Positions 32,271 through 40,929 of a stretch of 46,443 nucleotides of DNA are shown here, piece after piece; position 1 is the stretch's first letter, and each line of letters begins with the position of its first letter. Made by a program: the position numbers and the translations under genes. This DNA comes from a virus. Where the stretch lies: the IMG/VR virus record IMGVR_UViG_3300045136_000222, positions 1 to 46,443 of that record; one strand, given 5' to 3'. The notes under the pieces are model-generated. The model saw only the letters and a program-made list of their open reading frames with translations. It did no database searches and was not told where the DNA came from.

Positions 32271-32498
32271 ATGAAAACTTTGATTGTAAAAAATGTACGC
32301 AAAGCAAGAGAAATTTTAAAGGTAGAGCACATAAATTTAAATCAAGAAATCTTTGTTAGTAACAACGACTACGCAAATGCTTTACTAGAAAATTATAAAG
32401 ATGTTTTTGTATTAAAAAAAACAGATAAAGAAAGTAAAAAACCAGATAAAAACAAAATGTTAACTAAAGATAAAGTAAAAAAAATCAAGACAAAGTAA
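32271..32498 (+). CDS. Small basic protein, possible head-completion or capping factor
   Basis: The ATG at 32271 is preferred over GTG 32262 because GAGGTG (32259-32264) is a well-spaced SD for it. The 75-residue product has an N-terminal alpha/beta segment (TLIVKNVRKAREILKVEH, EIFVSNNDYANALLENYKDV) and a lysine-rich tail. Small proteins with such an N-terminal strand-helix pattern often follow the phage capsid gene. No firm family is recognised. Confidence 0.55.
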   Translation: MKTLIVKNVRKAREILKVEHINLNQEIFVSNNDYANALLENYKDVFVLKKTDKESKKPDKNKMLTKDKVKKIKTK

Positions 32499-32509
32499 AA
32501 CAATAATGA

Positions 32510-33364
32510 ATGGCTCAAATACAAAAGTTTTTATCAATTTATGAAACTAGTGTTTTAATTTCAAAAAAAAATTTTAGCGGCATTGCGGTTGAAAACTTTG
32601 GTTTAAAAAATGGATCTCGTTTAGTAATTACTTTGACTATAACAGCAATAGATGCTGGCGCGCAAGTAAATGTAGATATCTTAAATGGTTTTTCTTTAGA
32701 TGTACCTTTTCAAAACATTTTAAGCTTTTCAAAAAATTCAGTTGGTTCAGTAAATAGAGTACTAACAGATATTCACTCATTGTTTCAAGTAGTAGTAAGT
32801 GTAATTGGCGGAAGCGCAAGTTTTGCAATCGGTATTACTATCACGGACAATGCAATAGGCACTAGAATTGATAACGCCATAGTTGATGTAAATGTTTCGC
32901 ACTTAAATGATGTTAATGGGCAATATGACTCTATAAGAATTGGTGATGGAGTAAATTTACTACAAGTTAACAATGATGGCTCTCTTAATGTTAATGTAAT
33001 TCAATCAAGTAATGACAATGAAAAAATAAATTTATACTACAATGAGATTTCAAACTTACCTGCACTTATAGAACAAACTTTGATTACTTACATTAAACCT
33101 GTAACCATAAATAAAAGCTATGTACAAAAAGTAAGTGCAAGTGGTGGTAACATTGCGGAGTACAAACTTTATTTAAATTCAAACTTAATCTATAAAAAGC
33201 GAACAGCATTTGGTTCAAGTCTTAATTGTGAATTTAGCTTTGATACTGCAAGCGAAAGTGGTTTACTTGTAAATTCAAGTGATGTTTTAGAATTAAAGGT
33301 TATTCACAATAGAAGTCAACCTGCAAACTTTAATGCGACAATGCAGGTTTTAGAAATAGTATAA
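32510..33364 (+). CDS. Putative virion protein, beta-rich
   Basis: The 284-residue protein is dominated by alternating beta strands (LVITLTITAIDAGAQVNVDIL, FQVVVSVIGGSASFAIGITI). A segment SIRIGDGVNLLQVNNDGSLNV resembles the motif used for decoration and fibre-attached domains in phage virion proteins. The last 110 residues look like another sandwich domain. It starts a series of beta-rich proteins between capsid and connector. No SD is seen. Capsid decoration or attachment is inferred. Confidence 0.55.
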   Translation: MAQIQKFLSIYETSVLISKKNFSGIAVENFGLKNGSRLVITLTITAIDAGAQVNVDILNGFSLDVPFQNILSFSKNSVGSVNRVLTDIHSLFQVVVSVIGGSASFAIGITITDNAIGTRIDNAIVDVNVSHLNDVNGQYDSIRIGDGVNLLQVNNDGSLNVNVIQSSNDNEKINLYYNEISNLPALIEQTLITYIKPVTINKSYVQKVSASGGNIAEYKLYLNSNLIYKKRTAFGSSLNCEFSFDTASESGLLVNSSDVLELKVIHNRSQPANFNATMQVLEIV

Positions 33365-33376
33365 TATAGATTGAGC

Positions 33377-33574
33377 ATGGATATTAAAAAACAGCTACTA
33401 ATAAAAAAACTAGAAGCAGAAAAAACAGCGGTGCAAGCTTCAAGACTTAACATGGAGTGTAGGCTTATTGAGCTTGAACAAATGATTGAGACAATAAAAA
33501 GTGAAATCAAAATTCAGTTAGATAAAGAACAAGAGTTAGAAATAAAAATCAATGAATTAAAAAAGGAGGAGTAA
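33377..33574 (+). CDS. Small coiled-coil protein
   Basis: The ATG at 33377 is chosen over an in-frame TTG six bases upstream. The 65-residue protein is one long heptad helix (IKKLEAEKTAVQ, RLIELEQMIETIKSEIKIQL, KEQELEIKINELKK). A GTATAAT box at 33359-33365 ends eleven bases before the ATG. It overlaps nothing and precedes the next SD (GGAGGAG). It may be a structural stalk or trimerisation element. Function is unknown. Confidence 0.5.
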   Translation: MDIKKQLLIKKLEAEKTAVQASRLNMECRLIELEQMIETIKSEIKIQLDKEQELEIKINELKKEE

Positions 33575-33577
33575 AAA

Positions 33578-34366
33578 ATGGCAGATTTAGATTATAAAAG
33601 TGGTTTACCTATAAGGTCAGAAGCCGATGGAGCAGATGAAAGAGTGCATGTTAAGATTTATGGTAACAATACAGGAAGTGGCGCGGCTACAAATGAAGCA
33701 ATAGTTGATAATGATAAAAACTTACACATAGAAGTTCACGGCAACAACCCCTTTGGTGCAGACACAACATTAAGACTTTCAGAACTTGGCGCTGTTAATA
33801 GCGATGGTCATTACGATGCAGTTAGTAACACAAAACCTGCATCAGTTGGGATTATTGTTCATGACAGAACAGCAACGCCAACCGAGAGTAATCAAAACTT
33901 TAGAGTAACAGGTAAGCAAGGCACTTTAGATAACTCAGTTCATGCTTTAGATATTGCGCTACACGATGAAAATGGTAACGCTTTTAGCGATAGTAACCCC
34001 TTACCTGTTTCTATCGTAGATTCAGAAGGACAAGAAATCAACGATCACAATGCTTCAACCACTGCGGTAGCTTCAAATGCAAGTGATACTCATGTTTATA
34101 CAGCAACAGCAGACATGAAACTAACACAAGTAGTAATGAGTGCATCATCTAAAGCTAAATTTGATGTAGAGATTGACGCTACAAACAGCGGCACATACAC
34201 AAGAAAGTTTGTTTTCTTTAACTCAACAGCTAACCCTAACATAATCTTTCAGCTAAAAGAAGCAATTCAAATCAGTTCAGGCGGTAAAGTAAGAATTACA
34301 AGAAAAAATTTAGACAACCAATCACAAACTTTATATTCAACAATTAGTGGTCATACAATTGTATAA
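33578..34366 (+). CDS. Putative virion decoration protein
   Basis: The 262-residue protein starts after a strong SD (AAGGAGGAG). The beginning, DLDYKSGLPIRSEADGADERVHVKIYG, then NEAIVDNDKNLHIEVHG, resembles phage virion proteins that combine short beta repeats. Residues 95-130 contain GIIVHDRTATPTESNQ. The C-terminal 100 residues are a beta sandwich. It is probably displayed on the capsid or tail. The family resemblance is by pattern only. Confidence 0.6.
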   Translation: MADLDYKSGLPIRSEADGADERVHVKIYGNNTGSGAATNEAIVDNDKNLHIEVHGNNPFGADTTLRLSELGAVNSDGHYDAVSNTKPASVGIIVHDRTATPTESNQNFRVTGKQGTLDNSVHALDIALHDENGNAFSDSNPLPVSIVDSEGQEINDHNASTTAVASNASDTHVYTATADMKLTQVVMSASSKAKFDVEIDATNSGTYTRKFVFFNSTANPNIIFQLKEAIQISSGGKVRITRKNLDNQSQTLYSTISGHTIV

Positions 34367-34367
34367 T
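34361..34367 (+). promoter_or_regulatory. GTATAAT box inside the virion-protein operon
   Basis: The box overlaps the end and stop of the previous gene and ends eight bases before the ATG at 34376, which has no SD. It could allow extra, leaderless transcription of the next gene. Confidence 0.35.
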
Positions 34368-34375
34368 CTAGTTAG

Positions 34376-34783
34376 ATGGCTGACATTGACTTAAACCAAA
34401 AAGACGCGACACTATCGGTAAAGTTAGTCGGTGCAGATTCAAATGGCATTGAAACCAGCTTTGCCGATGTGTCTAATTTTAATGAATTAAAAGCAGTTGA
34501 TACTTTAAACAATGGTGCTTTAGATACAATCATAAATGTAAGCACAACAGCGGTTGAAGGTAAGGTTGGAGCAACAAGGCTTGCAGGTAGAAAGTATATC
34601 TGGTTTCAAGCTCTTTCTGTTCCTAATGCTGACAAATTTATCTTATGGGGTTTTTCTAGTACGACTCAATCTTTCAAGATTTTTAAAGATCAAATTTTGT
34701 GTTTTCCGATTGGTGAGAATACTCAAGTATGGTTTAAGACAACAAGTGGCAGTGGACAAATTGCTTTTGGCGAAGGAAGGTGA
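34376..34783 (+). CDS. Small virion-type beta protein
   Basis: The 135-residue protein starts MADIDLNQKDATLSVKLVGAD, a N-terminal hook seen on its neighbour. It continues with FADVSNFNELKAVDTLNNG, AVEGKVGATRLAGRKYIWFQALS and a final WFKTTSGSGQIAFGEG. This looks like a small beta domain attached to a virion. It is not recognised beyond that. It overlaps nothing but nearly abuts the next gene. Confidence 0.5.
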   Translation: MADIDLNQKDATLSVKLVGADSNGIETSFADVSNFNELKAVDTLNNGALDTIINVSTTAVEGKVGATRLAGRKYIWFQALSVPNADKFILWGFSSTTQSFKIFKDQILCFPIGENTQVWFKTTSGSGQIAFGEGR

Positions 34784-34788
34784 AAGTA

Positions 34789-35265
34789 ATGCCAGCGCCA
34801 TTTACAACGCCAGTTGCTTCAAGCACACCTTACGATGACTCAATAACTAATCTTACTGTAAGTTATGGTTCAAGTGTGGATAGTGTGCAAACTGCCATTG
34901 AAGCTTTAAAGCAGTATGCAGAAAAGGTTGCAAGATTTTGTGTAAATGCAGGATTTGATGGCAATGCAGGAGTAGGAAGGTATTTAGAATTTTTTACCAA
35001 TTTGGATTCAAACTCAACACCTTTTATAGTTCCAAAAAATGCCATGTTAAAAGAAATTTCAATTTCAGCTTCTACTAACTCAACAGGTACGGCTACAATT
35101 AGGGTAAATGGAGTAAGCCAAGCAAGTATAAGTTTATCAAACTCAAGAAAAAATGCAGTTTCTAATTTATCAGTTAGTTTAAATGCTCTTGATGCAGTAT
35201 CAATTCAAGTTACTAGTGGTTCAATTTCAAAACCAATGGTTTCACTTTTCATAGTTTTTGTATAA
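34789..35265 (+). CDS. Virion protein with jelly-roll-like C-terminal domain
   Basis: The ATG at 34789 is chosen over GTG 34780, because AAGGAAGG (34773-34780) is properly spaced. The 158-residue protein has an N-terminal helix (VDSVQTAIEALKQYAEKVA) and then a jelly-roll-like domain: RYLEFFTNLDSNSTPFIVPK, AMLKEISISASTN, TATIRVNGVSQASISLS, VSIQVTSGSISKPMVSLFI. This resembles C-terminal sandwiches of phage and collagen-like surface proteins. It probably decorates the virion. Confidence 0.6.
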   Translation: MPAPFTTPVASSTPYDDSITNLTVSYGSSVDSVQTAIEALKQYAEKVARFCVNAGFDGNAGVGRYLEFFTNLDSNSTPFIVPKNAMLKEISISASTNSTGTATIRVNGVSQASISLSNSRKNAVSNLSVSLNALDAVSIQVTSGSISKPMVSLFIVFV

Positions 35266-35295
35266 CAAAGTAAAATAATAAACGAGGGCAAAAAT

Positions 35296-35949
35296 ATGAT
35301 TAGAATAAAGAATATAGGTCAACCGCAAGTTTATGCAGGATTGTTTTTAAATCAAGACGACGATTATTTGATACCGCAAAACGAGTTAAGCAAATGGGCT
35401 AATGACTCACAAGTCTTACAAGCAGTATTAAATGGTGCGCTTCAAGTTTATGGACATGATGGCAATTTAGTAGCGGATAGAGCTTTAGCTATTTCTGTAT
35501 TACGAGATGAGCAGATAAAAAAGGTACTACCAAGTGTAAGCGAGTCGCCGATAAATCTTTATAGACCTTTTGGATTTATACTACAAGCGCAATCAAACGA
35601 TGTAAGTATTCTTGATTTTGAGCTTGATAAATCTTGCAGAATAAAAGGTGGTTTTATAGAGATTGTAAATAGAAACATTGGTGATTACTTTAGTCTTTAT
35701 CTAGTAGACAAAAACAATGTGCTAGGTATCGGTATCAACCCTATAAATAACCAACCAATTACGCCAGACAATGCTTTTTATATTGTTACTTATTTAAAAA
35801 ACATACCAGCATTTAGTGGAGTTGTAGATTTTTCAGATGTAGATTTATCAGATTTAATACCACAAGGTTTATTTTTTAGAATTGAGTATCACGCAGTGGG
35901 CAGTAATGCGCCAACGATACTAGCTTGTTTACACGCTTATGAAACTTAA
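35296..35949 (+). CDS. Putative virion protein
   Basis: The 217-residue protein starts after CGAGGG. The first 75 residues (KNIGQPQVYAGLFLNQDDDYLI, then NELSKWANDSQVLQAVLNGALQVYG) form a small domain found on virion proteins next to the capsid gene. The remainder is a beta sandwich (FGFILQAQSNDVSILDFELD, YFSLYLVDKNNVLGIGIN). Its 3' end overlaps the patatin gene by eleven bases. A structural role is inferred. Confidence 0.5.
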   Translation: MIRIKNIGQPQVYAGLFLNQDDDYLIPQNELSKWANDSQVLQAVLNGALQVYGHDGNLVADRALAISVLRDEQIKKVLPSVSESPINLYRPFGFILQAQSNDVSILDFELDKSCRIKGGFIEIVNRNIGDYFSLYLVDKNNVLGIGINPINNQPITPDNAFYIVTYLKNIPAFSGVVDFSDVDLSDLIPQGLFFRIEYHAVGSNAPTILACLHAYET

Positions 35950-36769
35950 TAATGAACAAAACAAAATAGCAATAGTAATGAGCGGCGGAGGCGCAAAAGG
36001 TGCATTTCAGGTTGGAGTATTAAGAGAGCTTGTAAACAATGGAGTTAAACCTAATTGTTACTATGGGACTTCAGTTGGAGCACTTAATTCAGCCGCAATG
36101 GCTTATGCAGATATAGATACACTAGAAAACATTTGGCTATCTATTAAAAAACGATCAGATATTTTATCATTTAACTTTTTTAGCTTACTTTTTAAAAGCG
36201 GGCTTTATTCAATGAAGCCATTAAGAAAAAAGTTACAATCTATAGTTCAAGGTTTTCCGCACACAGAAGCAAAAGTATGTTACACTAATTTAGTTAGCGG
36301 TGAGGTTGATTATTGTAGTAATAGAGAGGTTAGCAATGAGGAGTTTATAAAATTTACGGAAGCTTCAGCCGCTATACCATGTATAATGGAGTTACCTAAT
36401 GATATTTATGCCGATGGCGGAGTAAGAGAACAAACGCCGCTAAAGAAAGCTATTGACGATGGACATGATACTATTTACTTAATTTTATGCAACCCCATCA
36501 CTCAATCACCTTTAAGCGAATTCAAGTTAAAATTTCCAAAAATTCTTTCAGTTACTTTTAGAGCTCTTGATTTAATTGAGCATGAGGTTTATTTAAACGA
36601 CATAGCAGTGTGTTTTGCAAAAAATCAAAGCGCTAATTACAAAAAAATAAATCTTCATGTTTTTGCGCCAGCTTATCAAATAATAGACACACTTGAATTT
36701 GACCACGAAAAAATCAAAAAAGCAATTTTACATGGTAAAGAGGTGGCTAAATGCAAACTAAATATCTAA
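35939..36769 (+). CDS. Patatin-like phospholipase
   Basis: The 276-residue protein has all patatin hallmarks. The oxyanion hole is SGGGAKGAFQVG at residues 15-26. The nucleophile elbow is GTSVG with Ser45. The catalytic aspartate is in YADGGVREQTP (Asp159). The family hydrolyses acyl bonds of phospholipids with a Ser-Asp dyad. No signal peptide is present. The gene overlaps virion genes on both sides (11 and 19 bases), so it is expressed with structural proteins. It may be a virion-borne or late lipase for membrane passage or release. It is not placed near any CBASS-like genes. Confidence 0.9.
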   Translation: MKLNNEQNKIAIVMSGGGAKGAFQVGVLRELVNNGVKPNCYYGTSVGALNSAAMAYADIDTLENIWLSIKKRSDILSFNFFSLLFKSGLYSMKPLRKKLQSIVQGFPHTEAKVCYTNLVSGEVDYCSNREVSNEEFIKFTEASAAIPCIMELPNDIYADGGVREQTPLKKAIDDGHDTIYLILCNPITQSPLSEFKLKFPKILSVTFRALDLIEHEVYLNDIAVCFAKNQSANYKKINLHVFAPAYQIIDTLEFDHEKIKKAILHGKEVAKCKLNI

Positions 36770-37800
36770 ATGCTTATTCATACATTGAATTGATTGACAT
36801 TGCGGATTGGCTAAAAATTAAACCTGCAATTTTGAATTTAGAAACACAAGTACAAGCAGGCGCTACTATTCAAGACCTTACCTTTACAGCAAATCGTTTA
36901 TATGGAGCAAGCGGCAATTTAATCAGTATAGAATACATTGACGACAGCACAATCAAAGAAGGTGAAGAGATAATTCAAGTTCATGGTTTTGATATTAAAG
37001 TAAAAATAAATTCTACAAAAACAAAAGCAATAGATATTTTTAATGCTTTTAAGAATAATCAATTAGCAAGTAATTTAGTAAATTGCATAATCAATGGAGC
37101 AGAAACTAATTTACAAGTAGGACAGCCAAAAACTTTTTTATCGGGCGGAGTAGATTCTAGTTTATATGATTCAAGGTTGTATCGTGTTTTAGTAGATTTA
37201 ATAAATAGTAGTTGTAACAAAGTAGAAAGTTACATAAACACAGCAGTCATTTGTCGTGAATTTACTGAGTTCTACGATGGTAACTACTCTAATGTAATTA
37301 AGCCGCATCATTTTCCTGTAAGAAAAGTTCTAGATTTACGGATTGATTACAATAGAAAATTTACTGACGCAAGTAAGCTAGAAGAAGTGAATTATTTTTT
37401 AAGAGGATTTCAAGATATAAACTTTGATTTAAACAATTTTGAAATTAAAATCATAGGTACTGACATAGTTTTAAGAGATGACAATGAAAGATTTGTTCTT
37501 GGAAGGTTATTTTCTGGAAGCGTGCTCGGATCAATCAAGTTAAGATATTTAGCTGGCTGGGCGCTTAATATCAATGATGTGCCAAGTGATATTCAGTTAG
37601 CCACAAAAATGATGGTTGAATTTTTTTACTACCAAAGAGAAAACCGAGACATTGGAATAGCAAGCAAAGGCGTAAAAGGTGAAAGTTATTCAAAACCAAA
37701 GGACACGATACCTAAACAAATCTACGAGCTTTTAGACCCTTACATTGATATTTCACTAGGCACTAAACCTGTACCGCAAAGAAATTATTTTGGTTTATAA
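36751..37800 (+). CDS. Head-tail connector protein with inserted beta domain
   Basis: The 349-residue protein is a gp6-like adaptor. Residues 1-25 (YSYIELIDIADWLKI) and 135-200 (RVLVDLINSSCNKVESYINTAVICREFTEFYDG) are the helical adaptor, and VLGSIKLRYLAGWALNINDVP with LATKMMVEFFYYQRENRDIG continues it. Between them (about 30-133) is an insert: TIQDLTFTANRLYGASGNLI and ending FLSGGVD, a module also found in the tail tube and in the last gene. It connects portal to tail. It overlaps the patatin gene. Confidence 0.78.
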   Translation: MQTKYLNAYSYIELIDIADWLKIKPAILNLETQVQAGATIQDLTFTANRLYGASGNLISIEYIDDSTIKEGEEIIQVHGFDIKVKINSTKTKAIDIFNAFKNNQLASNLVNCIINGAETNLQVGQPKTFLSGGVDSSLYDSRLYRVLVDLINSSCNKVESYINTAVICREFTEFYDGNYSNVIKPHHFPVRKVLDLRIDYNRKFTDASKLEEVNYFLRGFQDINFDLNNFEIKIIGTDIVLRDDNERFVLGRLFSGSVLGSIKLRYLAGWALNINDVPSDIQLATKMMVEFFYYQRENRDIGIASKGVKGESYSKPKDTIPKQIYELLDPYIDISLGTKPVPQRNYFGL

Positions 37801-37803
37801 AAA

Positions 37804-38394
37804 ATGTCTAAAAATGAATTTAAAACAAAAGCAAATAAATTAGCAGAATTAAAACTAGAGCTTGAACAGCTACCAGAACGATATAAAAAAAGCATAAAGC
37901 TAATGATGTGGCGAGCATTAAGCATAGTTCATGCTTCAATAATTCAAAACATAAGAAAAAATTTTAAAATAAGAACAGGCTATTTACTTAATTCAATTGA
38001 TAACTCAATCAAAGTCTATGATAGAGGCGACGATGTAATTGGTGAAATTGGTAGTAGTGCAATCTATGCGGCTATTCATGAATTTGGCGGCATAATAAAA
38101 CCAAAGCGTGCTAAATATCTTGCAATACCATTAAACGCAGTTAAATCTAGCGCTGGTATAGCACGCTATAAGCCAATGGACTTTAGAGGTAAGAGTTTTG
38201 TTTTTAAGTCTAAAAAAGGTTCTCTTTTAATGGCAATGAAGCAAGAAAAATCTTTAGAATTACTTTTTGCACTAAAAGAAGAAGTAAAAATACCAGCACG
38301 ACCTTTTATTTTTCCAGCGCTTGAAAAAAATAGAGAAAAAATTGCAGAAAAATTTGGTATTTTTATGCAAGAGGTATTTACATTTAAGGAGTAA
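37804..38394 (+). CDS. HK97 gp10-like head-tail joining/tail protein
   Basis: The 196-residue protein has the HK97 gp10 pattern: NIRKNFKIRTGYLLNSID, GEIGSSAIYAAIHEFGGIIKPKRAKYLAIP, and PARPFIFPALEKNREKI near the C-terminus. This family sits at the head-tail joint. It begins three bases after the connector gene without a clear SD, suggesting coupling. It is followed by the tail-completion gene as in many siphophages. Confidence 0.82.
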   Translation: MSKNEFKTKANKLAELKLELEQLPERYKKSIKLMMWRALSIVHASIIQNIRKNFKIRTGYLLNSIDNSIKVYDRGDDVIGEIGSSAIYAAIHEFGGIIKPKRAKYLAIPLNAVKSSAGIARYKPMDFRGKSFVFKSKKGSLLMAMKQEKSLELLFALKEEVKIPARPFIFPALEKNREKIAEKFGIFMQEVFTFKE

Positions 38395-38403
38395 GATTAA
38401 AGC

Positions 38404-38904
38404 ATGGCAAAACTAACTACCGCAGAAGTTCAAGCAATTCAAGCAAAGTTACTACCTATTAAATCAAAGCGCATGAAAATTTTGACTGCGCTAAAATATC
38501 TTTTAGAAACAATTACTATTAGTCGTGGTTACTCAAGTAACATTTACGAGGTTAGTTTTGATGTAAAGTCTTGGAAGGATAGAACAGAAAGTCAAACGCC
38601 GATTGCTTACATAATTGACGATGAAACAAGAATAATTAAGCACGCTGGTTGTGTAAGAGAGTATGAGTGGACTATCAGAATTTTTGGTCAAGTGCGAGAT
38701 AAAACAATAACAGAATTTGAGGAGTTTATAGCGGATATTGAGCAGTGCATTTATGACAACAATAGTCTTTTTGGTGAATGTAACTTAATGTGGGTTAGTG
38801 AAATTACAACAGACAATCAATTTTTTTCAGAAATTGCTGGAGTGCATTTTTTTGAGGTTACTCTAATCGTAGCTTATACACGCAAATTTGACAACCCTAG
38901 ATAG
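38404..38904 (+). CDS. Putative tail terminator/completion protein
   Basis: The 166-residue protein is in the classical place between gp10-like and tail-tube genes. Its pattern fits small tail-completion proteins: a helix (RMKILTALKYLLETI), then strands (NIYEVSFDVKSWKD, YEWTIRIFGQVRDK), a helix (EFEEFIADIEQCIYD) and VHFFEVTLIVAYTRK. It likely caps the tail end. The assignment comes mainly from gene order. A terminator follows. Confidence 0.6.
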   Translation: MAKLTTAEVQAIQAKLLPIKSKRMKILTALKYLLETITISRGYSSNIYEVSFDVKSWKDRTESQTPIAYIIDDETRIIKHAGCVREYEWTIRIFGQVRDKTITEFEEFIADIEQCIYDNNSLFGECNLMWVSEITTDNQFFSEIAGVHFFEVTLIVAYTRKFDNPR

Positions 38905-38943
38905 CTAGTTGCCGATTTTTTCTAGCAATTTAGTATAAACTAA

Positions 38944-38992
38944 ATAGCGGAGCACACATTCAATAGTAATCCTAACCGCTATGCTTTTTTTT
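38944..38992 (+). terminator. Terminator-like hairpin with T-run
   Basis: ATAGCGG (38944-38950) pairs with CCGCTAT (38976-38982) around a 25-base loop, and eight T follow at 38985-38992. The long loop makes it weaker than the others. A small GCTAG/CTAGC hairpin lies just upstream at 38904-38926. Confidence 0.55.
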
Positions 38993-39025
38993 AAAAACAT
39001 AGCGAAACGCTGGAAGGAGTAATCA

Positions 39026-39325
39026 ATGTTAATCAAAGAAAAATACAAGTCAGGATTAAAATCAAAATCAGAGTCATTATTAAAAAAAATCAAATCAGTG
39101 TTAGCAAAGAAACCTAATGCGGTTAAAATCAAAAAAGGCAATAAACTTTATTTAAGTGAAAAACTAGTTTCACTTACTATCAATGAAACAGCACCTACTA
39201 ATACAATTAGTTTTGATGACGGCAGTGGTGCTCAAAACTATGATCTTGCAGATATTCTTTTTATTAAGAGAATAAGAACAAGAAAATGGCTTATAGTAAT
39301 TAAAGACAATGCAAACCCTGCTTAA
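39026..39325 (+). CDS. Small protein between tail-completion and tail-tube genes
   Basis: The 99-residue protein starts after GGAAGGAG. The N-terminal 45 residues are highly basic (KYKSGLKSKSESLLKKIKSVLAKK). The remainder is strand-rich (LYLSEKLVSLTINE, TISFDDGSGAQNYDLADILFI, KWLIVIKD). No family is recognised. Position after a terminator and before the tail tube suggests a minor tail or assembly role. Confidence 0.55.
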   Translation: MLIKEKYKSGLKSKSESLLKKIKSVLAKKPNAVKIKKGNKLYLSEKLVSLTINETAPTNTISFDDGSGAQNYDLADILFIKRIRTRKWLIVIKDNANPA

Positions 39326-39360
39326 TAAAATGTAAAATTTAAACAAAGGAGAAACTAAAA

Positions 39361-40929
39361 ATGGCAAGAAACTTATTAAACAGAAGCTATGAAATACTAG
39401 GACTAGATCAAAAAATATGGGCTAAACTTGAAACAGGTGGTTATGGTGAAAATAGCACTTCAGGGCTACCTACTGCAAGTGATGCAATTGAGCATATAAG
39501 TTTTAATTCAAAGTTTGAAATACCAAGAGAAAACTCGGCAGGTCGTTCTGGTCGTTCTGTAGCGGTTAGACTTAGTGGCAAAAAACAAGCAGAAATGAGT
39601 TTAGAGTCTTACATAATAGCCAATGCGCCAGATGCTCTTGGTCAACCTACTTTACCACCATTACACGCTTTCTTTTTATCAGCATTTGGCAATGTAGACT
39701 TAAGCGACCCTACAAAAATCGTCTACAAACTTTCAGCTCTATCAGATAAATCAATCAAGATTATTGAAGAAGCAACTCACTATTCAAGAGTAATTCACGG
39801 CGCGGTTGTAGAAACAGCTACTTGGACGCTTGCGGGTGATGGCAAGGCAATGTTTAAAGCAGAAGGTTTTGCGCAAGATGTTTATGTAGCAGGTGAAAGC
39901 AACCTTGCACAAGCAACCACAGGTGCGGCACAAACAGCAACAGCAGTAATTCAAGATTTGACTTATACTGCACAAGTAGCAGGATCAAGTGGTAACTTAA
40001 TAACTATCAATTACATTGGTGGCGGCACAGCTGGTAGTGAGGTAGTCGCTGTAACAGGTACTAATATCGTTGTTCAAATTGAAAATGGAGTTTCAACCGC
40101 ACAAGACATTAAAAACGCAATTGACGGATTTCCTGCGGCAAATGCACTTGTTTCAGTATCAATCACAGGACTTGCAACCAACACGCAAAACACACTTACT
40201 AGCGCAGTTCATCTAAGTGGTGGACTTAACGCAAATGAAATTAAAGTAGCATTAAGCACAGGTGAACTTTTTGAAGTCGGTTCTTACATTGATATAATTG
40301 ATGAAACTGATGGTAACACTACTTATTTAACAGCCGCAAAAGTTATAGGAAGAGGCACAGGAGTAAATAAAGATATTTTAGCTCTAAATGTGCCAGCAGT
40401 GCCAGCAATTGCAAGCAATAGAATTGTAATAGGTCATGCGCCAGCTACTTATCAACCAACAAGTTCAGAAAACGCTCTTGTGGGATTAAAAGGCAGTGTA
40501 ACTTTTGCTGGTTTTCCAACTCTAGCTTGTGAGGTGATAAGTGCCGAGATCACACTAACAAACAATTTCACTAAAAAAGATTTCTTATACGGCACAAGTA
40601 AATCTTGTGGTTACATACCAGACAAGCGTAGAGAGGTTAAACTAAAACTTTCTGTTCTTTTGACTAAAGATAACTTTGCGCTCTATATGCGCAACAAACA
40701 ATTTATTGCAGAAGATATTAAAATAACATTAGAGCCACAAGACATACCAGCACCTCAATATACTAGTTCACAAGGTAGGACTTTTGAGTTTCATTTTCCA
40801 AAAGTAGAATTCAATGTACCACCTATTGAACAACCATCAGACAAGTATGTAACACTAGAGCTAGAAGGTATTGCAATGGCAACTGACTTAAACAACCTTG
40901 ACAGCGAATTTACTTTAACTATAAAATAA
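39361..40929 (+). CDS. Tail tube protein with inserted beta module
   Basis: The 522-residue protein starts after AAAGGAG. The N-terminal part (ISFNSKFEIPRENSAGRSGR, KKQAEMSLESYIIANAP) and the C-terminal part (SVTFAGFPTLACEVISAEIT, GYIPDKRREVKLKLSVLL, KYVTLELEGIAMATDL) fit a large major tail protein. Residues about 193-295 are an inserted module: VIQDLTYTAQVAGSSGNLIT, GGGTAGSEVVAVTG and HLSGGLN, shared with the connector and the last gene. It forms the tail shaft. A strong terminator follows. Confidence 0.75.
   Translation: MARNLLNRSYEILGLDQKIWAKLETGGYGENSTSGLPTASDAIEHISFNSKFEIPRENSAGRSGRSVAVRLSGKKQAEMSLESYIIANAPDALGQPTLPPLHAFFLSAFGNVDLSDPTKIVYKLSALSDKSIKIIEEATHYSRVIHGAVVETATWTLAGDGKAMFKAEGFAQDVYVAGESNLAQATTGAAQTATAVIQDLTYTAQVAGSSGNLITINYIGGGTAGSEVVAVTGTNIVVQIENGVSTAQDIKNAIDGFPAANALVSVSITGLATNTQNTLTSAVHLSGGLNANEIKVALSTGELFEVGSYIDIIDETDGNTTYLTAAKVIGRGTGVNKDILALNVPAVPAIASNRIVIGHAPATYQPTSSENALVGLKGSVTFAGFPTLACEVISAEITLTNNFTKKDFLYGTSKSCGYIPDKRREVKLKLSVLLTKDNFALYMRNKQFIAEDIKITLEPQDIPAPQYTSSQGRTFEFHFPKVEFNVPPIEQPSDKYVTLELEGIAMATDLNNLDSEFTLTIK

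Noticed and set aside
34554-34838. Alternative plus-strand frame across two virion genes
   Set aside because: It is out of frame with both well-supported virion genes, and its product is leucine/phenylalanine-rich without any domain pattern.
38905-39141. Minus-strand open frame over the terminator and next gene
   Set aside because: It spans a terminator and the start of a plus-strand gene with a strong SD; no minus-strand SD or promoter is seen.
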